Shown piece by piece: positions 44,431 through 56,716 of a stretch of DNA of 64,000 nucleotides. The notes beneath the pieces were generated by a model that was not told the origin of the DNA, did not search any database, and was given only the letters and a program-made list of their open reading frames with translations. The DNA lies in NCBI GenBank assembly GCA_018894105.1, contig CM032117.1, positions 43,634,501-43,698,500 of the forward strand. The letters are read 5' to 3'. The stretch's first letter is position 1. Each line of letters starts with the position of its first letter. A program made the position numbers and the translations under genes. This DNA is from Jacaranda mimosifolia. Lineage: Eukaryota; Streptophyta; Magnoliopsida; Lamiales; Bignoniaceae.

Positions 44431-45777
44431 AGTTTTTTCAGGCCTTTGCTTTTTTTGGCTTGACAAACATTATTTCCTAGGGATTAACTTTATGCATTTT
44501 TTTTTTTGTCAACACGTACTATGTTTTCTATAACATATTTGTACATTGAATTCAAACATCAAATTTGATTGTTGCAGTTTTTGAGTCATTTTGGGAGGAA
44601 AATATGATTCTTCCTGTGATGTCATTAATAGTTGCTATTCAACTGCTTCCCATTGACTTGAAACCACTTATTCCTTCAGTTTTTTCTTTCAAAATTGAAT
44701 CGGATATCAACTATTACTTGACCCTTTGCATCTAACAAAGACTATTCCAAGAAATGTTAATGTCAAAATAATACATTTACCACCTATAGTAATGCTTTAA
44801 ACTAGTATGAAGGAGCATAAGTAGTTGGATATGAGTAGTTATCTCCCAATTATTTGAACACATATGTGTGTCCCAAGCATTACTAGTAGAAAATATGATT
44901 TTATTTATTTTTAATTATCTTCTTTACTATTTTAGTGCTAAATTGAGGTAAATTATGCTATATAACAAGTAAGCCTCAACCAAATGTTGCCGATTTTAAG
45001 CCTCTCCATGAAAGGCAGCAAAATTCTTTGTTGTGATGTAAGGAAGCATCTTTAACATTGGCGAATGCATTCATGATGTTGTTCCTAATTTTTTATTACA
45101 ATCCTCTAATAGAGGTGGATAATTCTTTAGAGTTCTTATCTAATAAAGAAAGTATTATCTCAAGCACCTGTTTGATAAAACCCAGTTCGCTTCTCTTCTA
45201 TTTTTGTCACGTCTCCACTTTTGTTCTCTCAATAAGTCTTCCATTCCAGCTATCTCCCTAATTCAGACCTCTGAGAGCATTGTTGATGACATTATTCATA
45301 TCAGTTGGCTTCGTAGTTTCTTGATTATTATAAAAAGTCATGATCTTACTATTTCAACTTCATCAAATTCACTATCAACAGCTATATTGTCCTGTCGCTC
45401 TTCCAGTTCTCCCACCTCAGCCTCTTGTTTGAAAGATTCTCTTGTCATAGATATGATCTTTTTTGTGCTTTGCATTTTATGATATTTTTTGTATTATTTT
45501 CCATCAAAATTATTTGATTTAAAAATTATAATTCAAAAGTTGAAGGACTTTTAGGCATGCCAACATATTTGTGTGCATTGACAACAATAAATAAAAATGC
45601 ATATTCATGAAATGAGTTTCCCTGAACCTAAACTTCTTAAAACAATTAAGTAAAACACAACAAACTAACATCTTCAAGTTCTTTGTCTAACCAATCATGG
45701 AACATTCAAAATAAATAAAATTTAGCATGAGTCTATCATTCTTTAAGTTATCTTTAAAAATATGCAAAGAAAATCAA
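44431..45777. other. Spacer without recognised genes
   Basis: AT-rich. Minus-strand reading of 45480-45040 has a stretch with MQSTKKII...EAEVGELEERQDN that looks coding-like (charged, coiled-coil-like), but stops break it and no family was recognised. A short plus-strand frame (45204-45482) is its antisense. Confidence 0.4.
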
Positions 45778-46139
45778 CACCACAAAAAAATTCATCATTT
45801 TCGTTGGAATTTTCAGACAAAATTCAACGGATTTTCAATGGACCAAAAAACTTTCGATGCATACCTAATGGAATTTTTGGTATTAGAAAACCCCTCATCG
45901 CAAATAATTTTCCATCAATTTTCTGAAACTATCCATCATAATTTTTTTTTATGGAATTTCATAGATTTTGTGATGGAATTTGACCATTTGAAACAAAGCA
46001 ATTTTGTCAACTTTTCGATGGTGGAGCTCTATCGAAAAACTTTTTGACAATTTTTCGTTCCTTTTCCAGCGGAATTTTTTTGTTTATTTTTTATTATTTT
46101 CTAATGGAATTTAAACGAATTTTCATCAAATAGTTATTA

Positions 46140-46600
46140 AAATTATTTATTTATATTCTTTTCCGCAGGCAGATCCTCGAATGTTTGTCACATATTTAAT
46201 TTTTTAAAACTATTTGTATAAATTTTATTTAATTACAACAAGTGTGCCTATATTTGGGCTACAACTGATGCACTCGAAGGCTCCTCTCGAGGTGTATTGG
46301 TGGCGACTACTGGTAACTTAGCCCATACACCCACCCTTTTTTGTTGGGGCCTTCTATAGTTTGAGTCCACAACTCAACTTGAGACTGTTAGGTTTCTACA
46401 TTGCTGCCATGCCTCCGGCAGAGACTAGGACTATAGCACATGTGGGAAGCTCTCCTACAAGATGAAAAATAAATAAATGAATGGGATCCCTCCATACCAG
46501 AGTGGGTGTATCATCGAGACACATGCCGAGCATTTAGTAAGTTTTCCTAACTTTTAACCTTTAGTAAACTTAGTGTACTTTTGGAATATTTGTCACTTTG
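46140..46600 (+). pseudogene. CACTA internal fragment in opposite orientation
   Basis: Plus-strand sequence near 46480-46540 (ATCCCTCCATACCAGAG ... GAGACACATGCCGAGCATTT) matches 4141-4195 of the first CACTA element. There it lies on the same strand as the Transposase_24 remnant. Here the Transposase_24 exons are on minus while this block is on plus, so one of the two elements is rearranged. The words GTTGGGGCCTTCTA (46343) and its inverse (48145-48130 on minus) flank the nested element. Confidence 0.5.
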
Positions 46601-46847
46601 TCTTACATTTATAATCTTTGCATGAGTTGGTTGATGGGGAAAGGTTGATGCACTTCCTATTTGTTATTCGTTTATTTGATTGATAGGAAAAGGGTTGGTG
46701 CCCTTCCCAAATAATAATGTATTATCATTTACACTATTGTTGTGCTTTTCTCTTTTTGGTAAAGACCAATTTTAGGAGAGCCCCTGCCGAATCTTTTTCT
46801 TATATCTGTTGTAGTTTAGTATTATTCTAATTCTTGCTTTCTATATA

Positions 46848-48114
46848 CACTACAACAAATTACACTTTTAGTAACAAAAAATTTCGTTACGTTAATGCTT
46901 AAATTTGTTACTTTAGGTAATTGGTAACGAAATTTTGGTTACCAAAGTTTCATGAGTTAAAGTCCGTTGCTAAAAGTATTTATAACGAACATTTTGTTTC
47001 GTTACAATTTTTTTACCTTATGGCGATGAAACATGTCGTTATCAAAAATATGATATTAGTCGCAAAAAAGTATATTAGTTATAATAGATTTTTATAGCGT
47101 AACGAAATATTTAGTTGCGAAAATATTGGAAATTTTGTTGCATTTTATTTTTTTCGTTATCAATGCATAATATAATAATATTATTTATTTAATTAAGTAC
47201 AATTACTAATTATTTATGTAACAAAATATTTGGTTAAAAATGTTAAATAATATTTTAATTCAAAATTAAGCATTTCGTTACTAAGGGAATAGATAACTAA
47301 GAGTTTCATTACGAAAGAGATTAAAAGTTATGGTACATGGTATATGTAATACATTAATTTTTCGGGCCTGAAGCTTTCTCAATTAACCATATACTTGGCC
47401 CACTTAGTATTTCCTTCTTTTCAGGGTTTGGTAATTGGGCCTAGGACATAAGCTGGAGACATCCCCATGGGCTGAGCTTCAAGATAGCAATATCTCTGGC
47501 GTTGGGCTGCTAGCGGGTGGGCCGGCACTGGATTGAAAGTTGGGCATCATAGTCGGGGCTGCTTGAATGGACCAAGGCACGGTGGGCCTAGGCGTGCTGG
47601 GCAGTAGCACAATGGGCCACTGGCATATAGGCTAGAGAATAATGGGCCCAACGGTTCTTGGGCTAGAAGGACCAATGCACATTGGACCTTGGCCTGTTAA
47701 GCTGCTAAAAATGGAAACTCAAAATCTGCTGGCAATTAGGACTCGAACCTGTGCTTCCCCGCGCTTGTTAAGCTGCTGGAAATGGAAATTAAAAATCTGC
47801 TGCAACCAGGACTCGAACCCGCACCTGCAACAAGGCACTTACCAACTTGGCGACAGCTGATATTTGTTAATATATATGTGCATAGATACTTATACTTACT
47901 AAGCTTGGCTTGGCTCGTTTAACTGGCGAGCTCGAACTGGTCACGAATATTTATTTAGTTACAAAACATAAAAAATCTAACGTAACAAATATTAGTTAAA
48001 GATAACAGGATTTTTAACAAAAATTCAACTTTGTTACGATAAATACAACATTTGCAATGAAATTTACCTTCGTTACAAAAGATTTTGTTACATGAAATGC
48101 AATTTGTTGTAGTG
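46848..48114. mobile_element. Nested non-autonomous CACTA (1.27 kb)
   Basis: Left end CACTACAACAAATTACACTT; right end, inverted, CACTACAACAAATTGCATTT. The inverted repeats continue through GTAACAAAA to about 30 bp. Subterminal words such as TCGTTAC/GTAACGAA and TTTGTTAC recur in both arms. Flanking triplets are ATA (left) and AGA (right): a target duplication with one difference. The middle (47380-47880) is GC-rich with GGGCC-type words and tRNA-like segments. No transposase. Confidence 0.85.
47735..47865 (-). repeat. tRNA-like segments with duplicated B box
   Basis: On minus GTCGCCAAGTTGGTAAGTGC (about 47853-47834, A-box-like) is followed by GGGTTCGAGTCC at 47820-47809, an exact B box, in tRNA-like spacing. 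A second GGTTCGAGTCC lies at 47749-47739 within a ~71-bp duplicated unit (GCAGATTTT...TTCCATTTYYAGCAGCTTAAC). It does not fold as a complete tRNA, since the acceptor halves do not match. Best read as a tRNA-derived SINE head carried in the CACTA. Confidence 0.55.
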
Positions 48115-48119
48115 AGATG

Positions 48120-49150
48120 TAGGTTCAAGAGTTGTAGAAGGCCCCAATGGTGGAAGAGATCTTTTCACGTAGCCACTAGAGGTGAGCCGATATGAGGTTG
48201 GTGCACGAGAGAGCGAAAAAAGCTGTTGTAAGTTTGTTACAATGACATAATCTATTTCTAGTTACCATATATAGTGCCATCAGTCTTAGAAGCCCAATTT
48301 TTCTTGGCCTGCGTGGACTTCTTCTGAAAATCTTGGGATTGCCAATGCCATTGTAGGGCATCCAAAGTGTCATTGCCAGTCCACTTTGGCCTCTTGTCCA
48401 TCTTCGGAGCATGACCATAAATGTCAATCATTTAGCGACCTCTTTTACTGTCGAAGGCCCTCTGAAAATTGCCCTCGTACTAGGGATACCAATGGATATA
48501 TCTCTATGAAAGAAAATGAAATAAGTTAGTACACTTACAATATACAGACATAGTCAATTTATAAAAGTAATATATTAATAATATTCATATACCTCCCACT
48601 CCTCAAACATCAAATCTAGAAGGGCCTGGGGGATGTTTGATTAGGTCCTATAGGGCTCATGTACCTTGCTCTTGATCAACCTCGTTAAAAACTTGCTAGC
48701 ATCAAGCAAGGGCGCATACCTGCATAAAATTCTTAACATTAATATATAATTGTTAAAACGACAATAAAAATAAGATTTATACAATAATTTGAACTCACTC
48801 GTTGCGTCCTACGAGATGCAAGTGTACCCTACCAAAATTGTGGGATAAGGGCTCTGATCCCCCTAATGCATTGCTGGCTAAAGAATCAACTGTTGTTGAT
48901 GATGTCGTTGCTGATGTGGAATGGTCAAGCAGAGCAGCAGGGATGACTGAGTGCTGAGTTGAGTGGTGTATAGTGATGGAGTTTTTGTGGGTGAAGTGGA
49001 TGGTGGCCAAAATAAGTAATATTATTGTGAGGGTGGGTATGGGAAACAATATATGGATGACCTCATAGTAGCAGAGGAGGCCACGGGTGATGGTGATGAA
49101 GAGGATGAAGGAGATAGAGTACTGTGGTGATGTGCAGTAGGAAGGCATAG
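48120..49150 (-). pseudogene. CACTA Transposase_24 gene remnant (three exons)
   Basis: Minus-strand exon A (49148-48795) has a His/Ser/Thr-rich start and ends GRVHLHLVGRNE. Exon B (about 48720-48595) reads RYAPLLDASKFLTRLIKSKVHEPYR, then IPQALLDLMFEEWE. Exon C (about 48427-48120) has GHAPKMDKRPKWTGNDTLDALQWHW, QKKSTQAKKNWASKTDGT and VHQPHIGSP. This is the Ptta/En/Spm protein core: a hydrophobic helix domain, W-containing helices, then the K-N-R region. Stops occur in exon C. It lies inside the CAA-flanked CACTA and shares the NPKIFRRSPRRPR alternative-frame sequence with the first CACTA. Confidence 0.75.
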
Positions 49151-51230
49151 GGTATGCATAAAATGATGATCAACCAATGTCGTTGTGGGAGACTGGTCAT
49201 TTGGTAAGTGTGTCTAATGCATCAGGGAAGTCCTCCTACCTCGACTAAAGCCCCGACCTTGGCCAATAGCATAGGGATAGAATCCTGACTGGTCTGTCAT
49301 CTATAAAATAAAAACAAATAGTACATATGGACAATAATTAATATTATTATGATAAATTAATATCTATATATGTGAAATGCATAAAAACAGTTAACAACTA
49401 AGCTCAATAAGACATATTAGTTTCCAAGGAAGTTTAGATATAATATACCAATCATTTATCTAATAAATTCTTCAATTTTTTTGTCTACCTGGATCTGTCG
49501 ATGTAACAAGAGAGTAGTAATAATGGTACATTAATGTTCCAATCCTTGATTGATTGTCATTTACATGAATGAATTTGGGTGGACAAAAAAGACTGAAAAA
49601 AATTGTAATGAATGAATGAATTTTTTACATAGAAATTTTTATTGGGCATATGTCCGGCTATTGATCGATTATAGGAGTTGAAGACCTCTATGATGCTTCT
49701 TGCCTTCTAATAAAAAAAAATTACTATGGAAATTATGTAATGACTCCTAAATAGAAATGCCAGTTCTATGATCGTAAGTTGAAAATTCACTTGAAGTAGA
49801 TCTCAAGTGAATTTTCAACTTCAAGTGAATTTTCAACCTATGATTGTAGAATAATTTTCTGCAATGCTAGAATTTTCTTTATGAGTCATTACATTATTCT
49901 TTTATGGGGTTGTTAGAATAGTACATGATGATGATTTGGTCCATCAAGGCACTATCATGGTAACTTTTGTCAACAGCGTCGAGGAAACTTTTGATGCTTC
50001 CTCCACTACGACCCAGCATATCCACAATTGATTCTAAAAAATGACCAAATTCTTAAGACCAAGCAGACGTTTCATGAAGCTAGTGAAAAGTGGCCTGTTT
50101 TTATCCCCCAAAGAAGAGTTGGGCCAATCCTTTATTGGAATTAAGCTAAGGAAAACAAAAGAGAAACAGCAGTGAATTGCCACTTAGCATGTTTCAATCA
50201 GTCTTATGAGATGCAATTAGATAGACTAAAGCTATAGAACTATTAAAAAGGTGCAATATTGAGATCAAATTGCTAGAAATAATTGCTAGCACTTTTATTC
50301 TCTTTCATATGAACATCAACTTCTTGCTTTTGCATTTATTTGGCCTTTTTATGGCTAAATATGTGCTTCCGCTATGGAAGATGTTGCTGCAGTTGTGGAC
50401 CGTTAAGACACTGTGAAGATGAGATTATGAAATTTTTATTCTTTATGTTTCTAACTTTTGAAAATCTTTGAGATAGATGGGGTTGAGATGAGTTTGAACG
50501 AAGAGTTGGTTGCTATTCTATAATTAGAGGCAATGGTAATTTGATTATACTTGAAAATATGCATTATTCTTAGTTAAATTTTGTCATTTATGTTTAAAAT
50601 AATTTGTAAGATGACCACTTGTATTAAGATGAAATTTAGTTTTGTAAACTACCATGGTTATTTCGGGTAATCTAAGTTATCTTATATTATTTTTTTGAGT
50701 ATTCTGCCTCAATAGTGTTTCTTTATGATCTTGACATTGTCGTTTCGTAAGCTACCTTGGCTATTTCGGGTAGTGTAAGTTGTCCTATATGAATTTCTTC
50801 GCAACTTCATCTTCTATTCCTAGGCACAATTCTAAACTAAAATTATATAAATATCAAACTCAATCCAAACTCAAGTATCAAATTAACTAAAAGAACTAAA
50901 TATCAATATCAAATTAGACTAAACTAAACACATACTATCAATATCAACTTAACTAAACTAACTAAACATACTACAATTTCAAATTAACTAAATAAACTAA
51001 ATATTAATATCAAATTAGACTAAACTAAACATACTAACATACGAACAATATCAAATTAACTAAACTAAATAACAATTCTAAACTAAACATACTAACAATA
51101 TGAAAACTAACAAATTAACAATACCAAACTAACAATTCATAACATAATAACAATAAATCATACTAAATTAACATACTAACATATAAAACTAATTAAATAA
51201 ATAAAGATATAAAAAATTAAGGAAAAGAAC
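49151..51230. other. CACTA 5' leader, AT-rich
   Basis: No supported gene. 50820-51190 is low-complexity sequence made of AACTAAACTAAACATACTA-like words. An inverted repeat near 49788-49840 (TTGAAAATTCACTTGAAG and its inverse) can form a hairpin. It would be leader or intron of the CACTA gene on minus. Confidence 0.5.
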
Positions 51231-51440
51231 AACTTATTAATGCTGTAGAGGAACAGTGATGGCACGACGAGCTCACGTACGGGCAGGCAACGGCAATGAC
51301 AGAAGCAGTGGTGGCGAGGGTGGAAAGGAGCACTGATGGCGACAGCAGCGGCAGACGACGGTGGTGGAGATAGGGGTGGAAACTATTTGGGGGCGAAGGA
51401 AGGAAGGAGAAGGAGAAACAAAAAGAAAGAAATGAGGAAA
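51231..51440 (-). other. GC-rich patch near the CACTA 5' end
   Basis: GC-rich and purine-rich on plus (GGCGACAGCAGCGGC, GGTGGTGGAGA). On minus it gives an Ala/Pro/Ser-rich frame (51512-51273). It stands out from its surroundings and lies about 350 bp inside the CACTA 5' terminus, a possible promoter-proximal or first-exon region. No family recognised. Confidence 0.35.
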
Positions 51441-51774
51441 AAGAAGGAGCTTGTGTCTGATTTTATTAAGTTTTCGATGGAAATTTCCAAAGAAAATACT
51501 ATTGGGAAACAACTTTTTTAGGAAAAAAAAAAACTCAAATTTTTTATAGACATTTCATCAGAAATATCCATCAGCAAAAAATTTCCAATGGAATCTAATG
51601 TATATGCTTGCGCCTTTTCCCGCCAAATCGCCTCTAAATTTACAAACCATTTTCCATCAATTTTCCATCAAATTTTCAATGAACCCATTTTTCCTCACAG
51701 ATCTGTCGAAAATCCTTTTGAGGGAGACATTCCGTCAAAAATGTCCATCGAAAAAGCAGTGTTTATTTGTAGTG

Positions 51775-52329
51775 CAAGTTCCGCAAGACAACACTTAATC
51801 GAATTGAAAAATGATAAAACATAAATCGTGATGCACAAAGAGCTAGGAAATTGAGAAGCAAAAACTTGGCTAAAGAAAATAATTGGCTGACTGGGTTGAT
51901 TTTGTTGTGGGATCAATGTTTACAATTACATTGAAGCAAACTGAGTCCTAAAACGACAAAAAAAAAATTACTTTTTATTATGGTTGATTATGTGTTGTAA
52001 ATAGTAATAAGTATAGTAAAAAATTAGTTACAATGCTTGTGCTACACTTTTTTTTCTTTAGTTATTGTAAGTGTGGTAAAAGCTTGCTACACATTTTGAA
52101 TTGTGGTAATTGACTTTTCCTACAAAATTATCTTCAATTTCTGCAAATTTAATGTGGGGAAAAGCTATCAAATACACAATTATCTTCCACTATAATTAAA
52201 AAAGTGTAATATATAGTAGTTAATTGCCACACACTGAAAAATACAGTAAACATTTAAATCATTTTCACCACAATTAAAGGTAGTAAAAATAAATTTTTTT
52301 GTGGGGGGGGAGGGGGGGTTGAGGAATTT
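51775..52329. other. Spacer with hints of a decayed DNA transposon
   Basis: No gene. Words such as TGTGGTAAA and TTACCACAC-like inverses recur at 52010-52280, suggesting an old inverted-repeat element, but no ends could be fixed. Confidence 0.4.
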
Positions 52330-52452
52330 TAATAATTACCTACTTTTTTATTTATATACACGTACACCAGGAGTTTATCGGGATTTGAACTCTTAACCTT
52401 ATATTTATGAGTGTGAAAATGATACCACTGCGCCAATGGCCACTTTGTTACT
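52330..52452 (-). mobile_element. tRNA-derived SINE-like segment
   Basis: On minus GGCCATTGGCGCAGTGGTAT (from about 52442) carries an A box. AGAGTTCAAATCCCG (about 52397-52383) is a good B box at tRNA-like distance. The 3' side is a C-rich run and CACAAAAAAA (about 52289). Target duplications were not identified. A tRNA gene is unlikely because the acceptor stem is not closed. Confidence 0.55.
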
Positions 52453-52540
52453 AATTAGCTAATTTATACCACTTGAAAGCCAATAAGGCACTAGGATCCA
52501 ATTATAAAAACTCAAAACGCATAATAAACTAGTGCTTACA

Positions 52541-54697
52541 TGCTAACTAGGATCAAATCATGCCTAAGATTCAGATTTGGATAGTGTATTACCTTGAAAT
52601 TGCAAAATTCAAGGAAAATGAGGTGAACCTTTCACCAATCCAGAAACTGCCAGAAAACATGCAATTGGAGTGGAGTGATTTTTACCACTGTCAAATCACC
52701 TCCAAAAATCATGAAAAAATTACTGGAGCTGCTCAAAACTTAGGGAACTCTCAGTGAAAAATGCAAACCGAAAAGCTTTCTGGATCTCCCTAGAGAAAAT
52801 CACCAAATCGGACTCTGTGCAGATGGATCTCCAAACCATAGCAAACTAACTTGTTTGCCTCTATTGACATGATCCACATACCAAATAGATCTTCCAAAAT
52901 CTCTAGTTTATAATCTAGAATAAGACCAGATATTAGCTATGGAGGAGGCCGATTGTAGGTTGAGAAGAAGAAGAGGAGAGCAAAGCTTTCAACATGAATG
53001 CAATGCTTGCTGAGGTTTTGGAGGGAATAGTGGAGAATCTAATTCTTCACATCTTTTGACATAATAACCAGCCCCCCCTCTCTCTCTATATCTATATATA
53101 GAGGCTGAAAAGTGTGATGCCAAGGTGGCATCACACCTTCCATGAGGAAAAATGGTGGTCAACTTGCATTTTTCCAAGGTGGCAAATGCAAATTCAAATC
53201 TAATTTGAATTTCATGTGCATCTTAATTGCATTTGAAATCTAAGTTCAAGCTAATTAAAATGCTAATCTAAATAAAGATTTCATTTGAATTTTTCCTCAA
53301 AAAAGTGTTCTTTCCATTAATTAAATTAAATACTTTAATTTAATTAATTAACCGTTGACTTAACTCTTAAGTCAAACAAGCTCAACTCTTAAGCTTGAAT
53401 TTTGTTAACTTAACTCTTTAAGTTAACTTGACCAATTGATAGTCATGTTGGCACCAAATAATTAACTCCTTAATTATTGGTCTAATTTAGCTCCTTAAAT
53501 TAATTGATTAATTTAACACTTAAATTAATCAAGCCAAAATTGACCTTCAAAATTGGCACCTCAAAATCGGTCCACTAGGAGATAATTTTCTAACACTTAG
53601 AAAATCTTTTCCCCATAAAATAGGAAGCCACTTGGCTTTTGTGTGTAACCCAATAGGCTCTACCATTCATTGTGACTTTTGAATATCAAATATTTATTTT
53701 AGTTTAAAACACTTTTAAACTAATCGACTCAATTCAATTAATCTCATTAATTGAAGAGTACCCAATTTCCATGGTTGATGTCCAACCTCAAGCCCATGGA
53801 ACCCAACTAATTAGCCAAAATAAATGTTTTGGAAAACCATTATAGCTCTATGCTTACCATGCAAATACGGTCATTCCGTCTCCTATCTCTCGAAGGAGGC
53901 CTAGGGCAAGATATTTATTAGCTCCCTAATAGCCTCAATACCATGCTTCTATTCTCAATGTTCGATTCCTTTGTGTGACCTCATCTTTGAAAAACTCCTT
54001 TTCCAAATTGTCATACCACCTTGCGCAAGAATTTCTTAGAATCGATCATTATAGAATACATAGGAGATGCACTCTCCCTTCACAAAAGCGAGGAGTCGGA
54101 TACTATCTTGGATCTCACCAACCTCCATGCCAAGTAGCTCATACCTAACCTCAACTTGAAAGACCCGCTAAGTGGTCAAGAAGAGTCAAAGCATGAGGAC
54201 CAAACAAAAGGTTACCATAGATTCTCAGGTCAGAGGACTAATAATATGTACTAGTGTAAGTTGGAGAACTTACCACTACCGACTTGCTAATATAGCTATC
54301 TAGTGGATTCTCTAGTGGGCCTTTAGTGCCTTGTTCTCTAACAAGCACCCATTAACATATACCCATATCTCATACGGTTGCTCATGGAACGAAGCAATAT
54401 CCAACTCTTGAATTTACGCATTGTCAGTGCAAGTCATCCGGATCTTAGATGCCCCATCTTGTAAGATCCTACGACTTGAAAGATTTAAGATCACGACGGT
54501 GTGAGACTTATTCCATGGTCATCGAACCAAGTCCCATAGTCATGATTGATCTAAATGCTTCATTCAAATGCAAGTGAAGTAATAAAGAGCATAAGATGAA
54601 GGTGGTCATATATAGAATATCATTCAATCAAGATTGTTTTACAAAGAAATAACTTTTACAAGGCAATCTAATTGGCTTGCAGGGCACTATTCCAACA
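52541..54697 (-). repeat. Copia 3' LTR, minus orientation (2.16 kb)
   Basis: On minus it starts TGTTGGAATAGTGCCCTGCA at 54697, directly behind the polypurine-like GGGCAAGTGGGTGAT. It is homologous throughout to 1113-3263 and, for the first ~1.1 kb, to 60598-61687. A TATA-like CTATATATAG on minus lies at about 53092-53101. The left edge at 52541 is inferred by aligning the GGATCAAATC/GGATCCAAGT region with the other copy. It belongs to the pol fragment at 54698-56012. Confidence 0.8.
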
Positions 54698-56012
54698 ATC
54701 ACCCACTTGCCCTGAAGCCAATGCCCTATGGCCTTGAGACCTATCTTCTCAATATGTCTTTCAAAGACCTTTTGCATTAGGGGTTTAGACAATGGTTTTG
54801 CTAAATTCTCTTCTGATGCAACTTTGTCCACTCAGTTGTCGTCTCTAACAAATGATATCATATATCTAATGGTAACGCATTTACTATGTTTGTATTACAG
54901 ATGAGATCTTAGCTCAAGTCCAAAATTATCTTCCAAAGACAACAATGGGCTCATGCACGCTAGGCATTACATCCAACTCTTGGATGGAGTTTTTATCCAA
55001 GCACGTTCTTTTGCGGTTTTAAAAATCAAAAATTATTTCACCTCAGTGGTTTTCTTGACCGTGGTGTCTTGTTAGAACTCTTCCAACTCACCATGCTGCC
55101 ATTAAGGCAAAATATAAATTCACTAGTGGATTTTAGGTCATCTACATCGGATTGGAAACTTAAGTCTAGAAACCTTTTTAGTTTCAATTCTCTATTTCCG
55201 TGTATTAGAAACAAGTCCTTAGTCCTTCTCAAGTACTTATGGATTGCTTTTAATGGCTATCCAGTGACTCTCACTATGATTAGGTTGGAATCTACTCGTA
55301 ACACTTAGCAAGTGTGCCGTATCCGATCTTGTATATTGAACTGCATATATTATGCTACAATAACAGAGGCATAAAGTATGTGGGAATTTCTTTGTCTTTT
55401 GATTTCACTCTTAGGCGACATAGACTTGGAAAGACGAATGTCATGTCCTATAGGAATAAATCCCCTCTTCGATTCTTCCATACTAAACCATTTTATTATC
55501 TTGTCAATGCACCAGGTTTGTGATAGCCCCAGTATCCTCCAAGATCTATCTCTATAGATACGTATTCATAATACGTAGGGTGTTTCTCCTAAATCCTTCA
55601 TGGATAATTGTGTAGATAACTACGCTTTAGTACGCTATAACATTCCTATCTCATTCCCAAGGAGAATGATGTCATCGACATAAAGCATAGTAAAATGTAC
55701 ACTACTCCCACTATCCTTCTTATACACACATGGTTCATACACATTTTTGACAAAGTCAAACAATTTGACCATTTCTTCAAAACATATGTTCCATCTTTGG
55801 GACGCTTGTTTAAGTCCATAAATAGATCTCTAAAGTTTGCAAACCTTTTGCTCACTCTCCTTGGATGTAAAACCTTGTGGCTGCTCCATATAGATTTCTT
55901 CTTCAATGTCTCCACTGAGGAAAGCGATTTTCACATCCATTTGCCATATCTCATAGTCATAATATATGGCTATGACAAGTAGAATTTGAATGGACTTAGG
56001 CATTGCAATGTA
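54698..56012 (-). pseudogene. Copia pol 3' fragment (RT palm to RNase H), minus
   Basis: Minus-strand reading begins at about 56012 with AMPKSIQILLVIAIYYDYEI, then WQMDVKIAFLSGDIEEEIYM (RT motif A). It is homologous to 59283-59460 on plus. It continues with YVDD-region sequence near 55690-55660, TKDLFLIHGNRELK and STSEFIFCLNGSMVSW (RNase H, 55225-55060). It ends with DKVASEENLAKPLSKPL (54828-54778) shortly before the LTR. Gag, protease, integrase and the RT fingers are missing: the copy is cut at 56012. Frameshifts and stops are present. Confidence 0.85.
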
Positions 56013-56716
56013 TGGATTAGGACATAGAAAACCTAAATAAAAAGATAAAATTAGTGAGATCTTGGCAAGCAAGTTGAAAATCCCACCACTTAGAATGTCT
56101 AAATGTTTTTCAAATATTAAGTCAATATGGATATAAATTAAAAGGAGTTTTAATTAATCCATGCCTTATACCAATAGTATATTACATATTGATGCTACCG
56201 AATTTATGTGATGGCACTCAGTCATGGGGCCACATTTAGGAGGAAAGCTGTGAGAATATACTTAGCATTCGATGTACCTTTGATTTGAGGCTTCCGACAC
56301 ATTGGCACTCGGTCACGGGAGATGTTGTGGAGAGGTCTTGAATCAAAGTTTGATTGGTAGGTTTGACTTAACACTTAGTAATGTAGATGTCACACGAGTC
56401 ATGGGTCTATATGAAAAGTGAGGCAAAATATATCAAGAGTTACATGTGATGCAATTAGCAAATGTTGCTTATCCTTAGATTGTTTGTGGATGGCACTCGG
56501 TCACGGTGGTCCACTTGCAAGTCTTAGGAGTCTTCATTCTCACCAGGAAATATGATTTTCCGAATTCTTCTAAGGGGGTGAAGGATTTGATAAAATAGTG
56601 GAAGGAAAATATGCTTGAAAGACCATAAACATGTTTTTGCAATATCAAAATTCAATCACATGCTTACATTTTCTTTTATCACTTTTTTGTAGATTTGTGA
56701 AATCTTCAAACTCAAA
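56013..56716 (+). other. Copia leader region with repeated motif
   Basis: Non-coding sequence upstream of the plus-strand gag. The motif TGGCACTCGGTCACGG occurs three times (56212 in decayed form, 56303, 56492), each followed by G/C-rich sequence. It probably represents the 5' untranslated leader of the copia family. No 5' LTR or primer-binding site was found. The region meets the truncated minus-strand copy at 56012. Confidence 0.55.

Larger units (their letters stand above)
45778..51774 (-). mobile_element. CACTA element (6.0 kb) with nested insertion
   Basis: On minus it starts CACTACAAATAAACACTGCT at 51774. The plus left end at 45778 reads CACCACAAAAAAATTCATC. These align as terminal repeats and continue in parallel (TTTTCGTTGGAATTTTC versus TTTTTCGATGGACATTTTT). 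The 3-bp target duplication CAA is present on both sides (45775-45777 and 51775-51777), as expected for CACTA. Subterminal regions (45790-46090 and 51450-51760) are packed with CGATGGAA/TTCCATCG words. Transposase_24 exons are on minus at 49148-48120. TNP2 is not seen, so it is non-autonomous or deleted. A second CACTA (46848-48114) sits inside. Confidence 0.85.

Noticed and set aside
45204..45482. 92-codon plus-strand frame
   Set aside because: The minus-strand reading looks more protein-like but is broken and unrecognised; neither is supported as a gene.
47739..47862. Functional tRNA gene on minus
   Set aside because: The A and B boxes are good but the acceptor stem halves do not pair, and it lies in a transposon with a duplicated B box.
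52380..52450. Functional tRNA gene on minus
   Set aside because: The internal promoter looks right, but no acceptor stem or anticodon arm of normal form could be closed.
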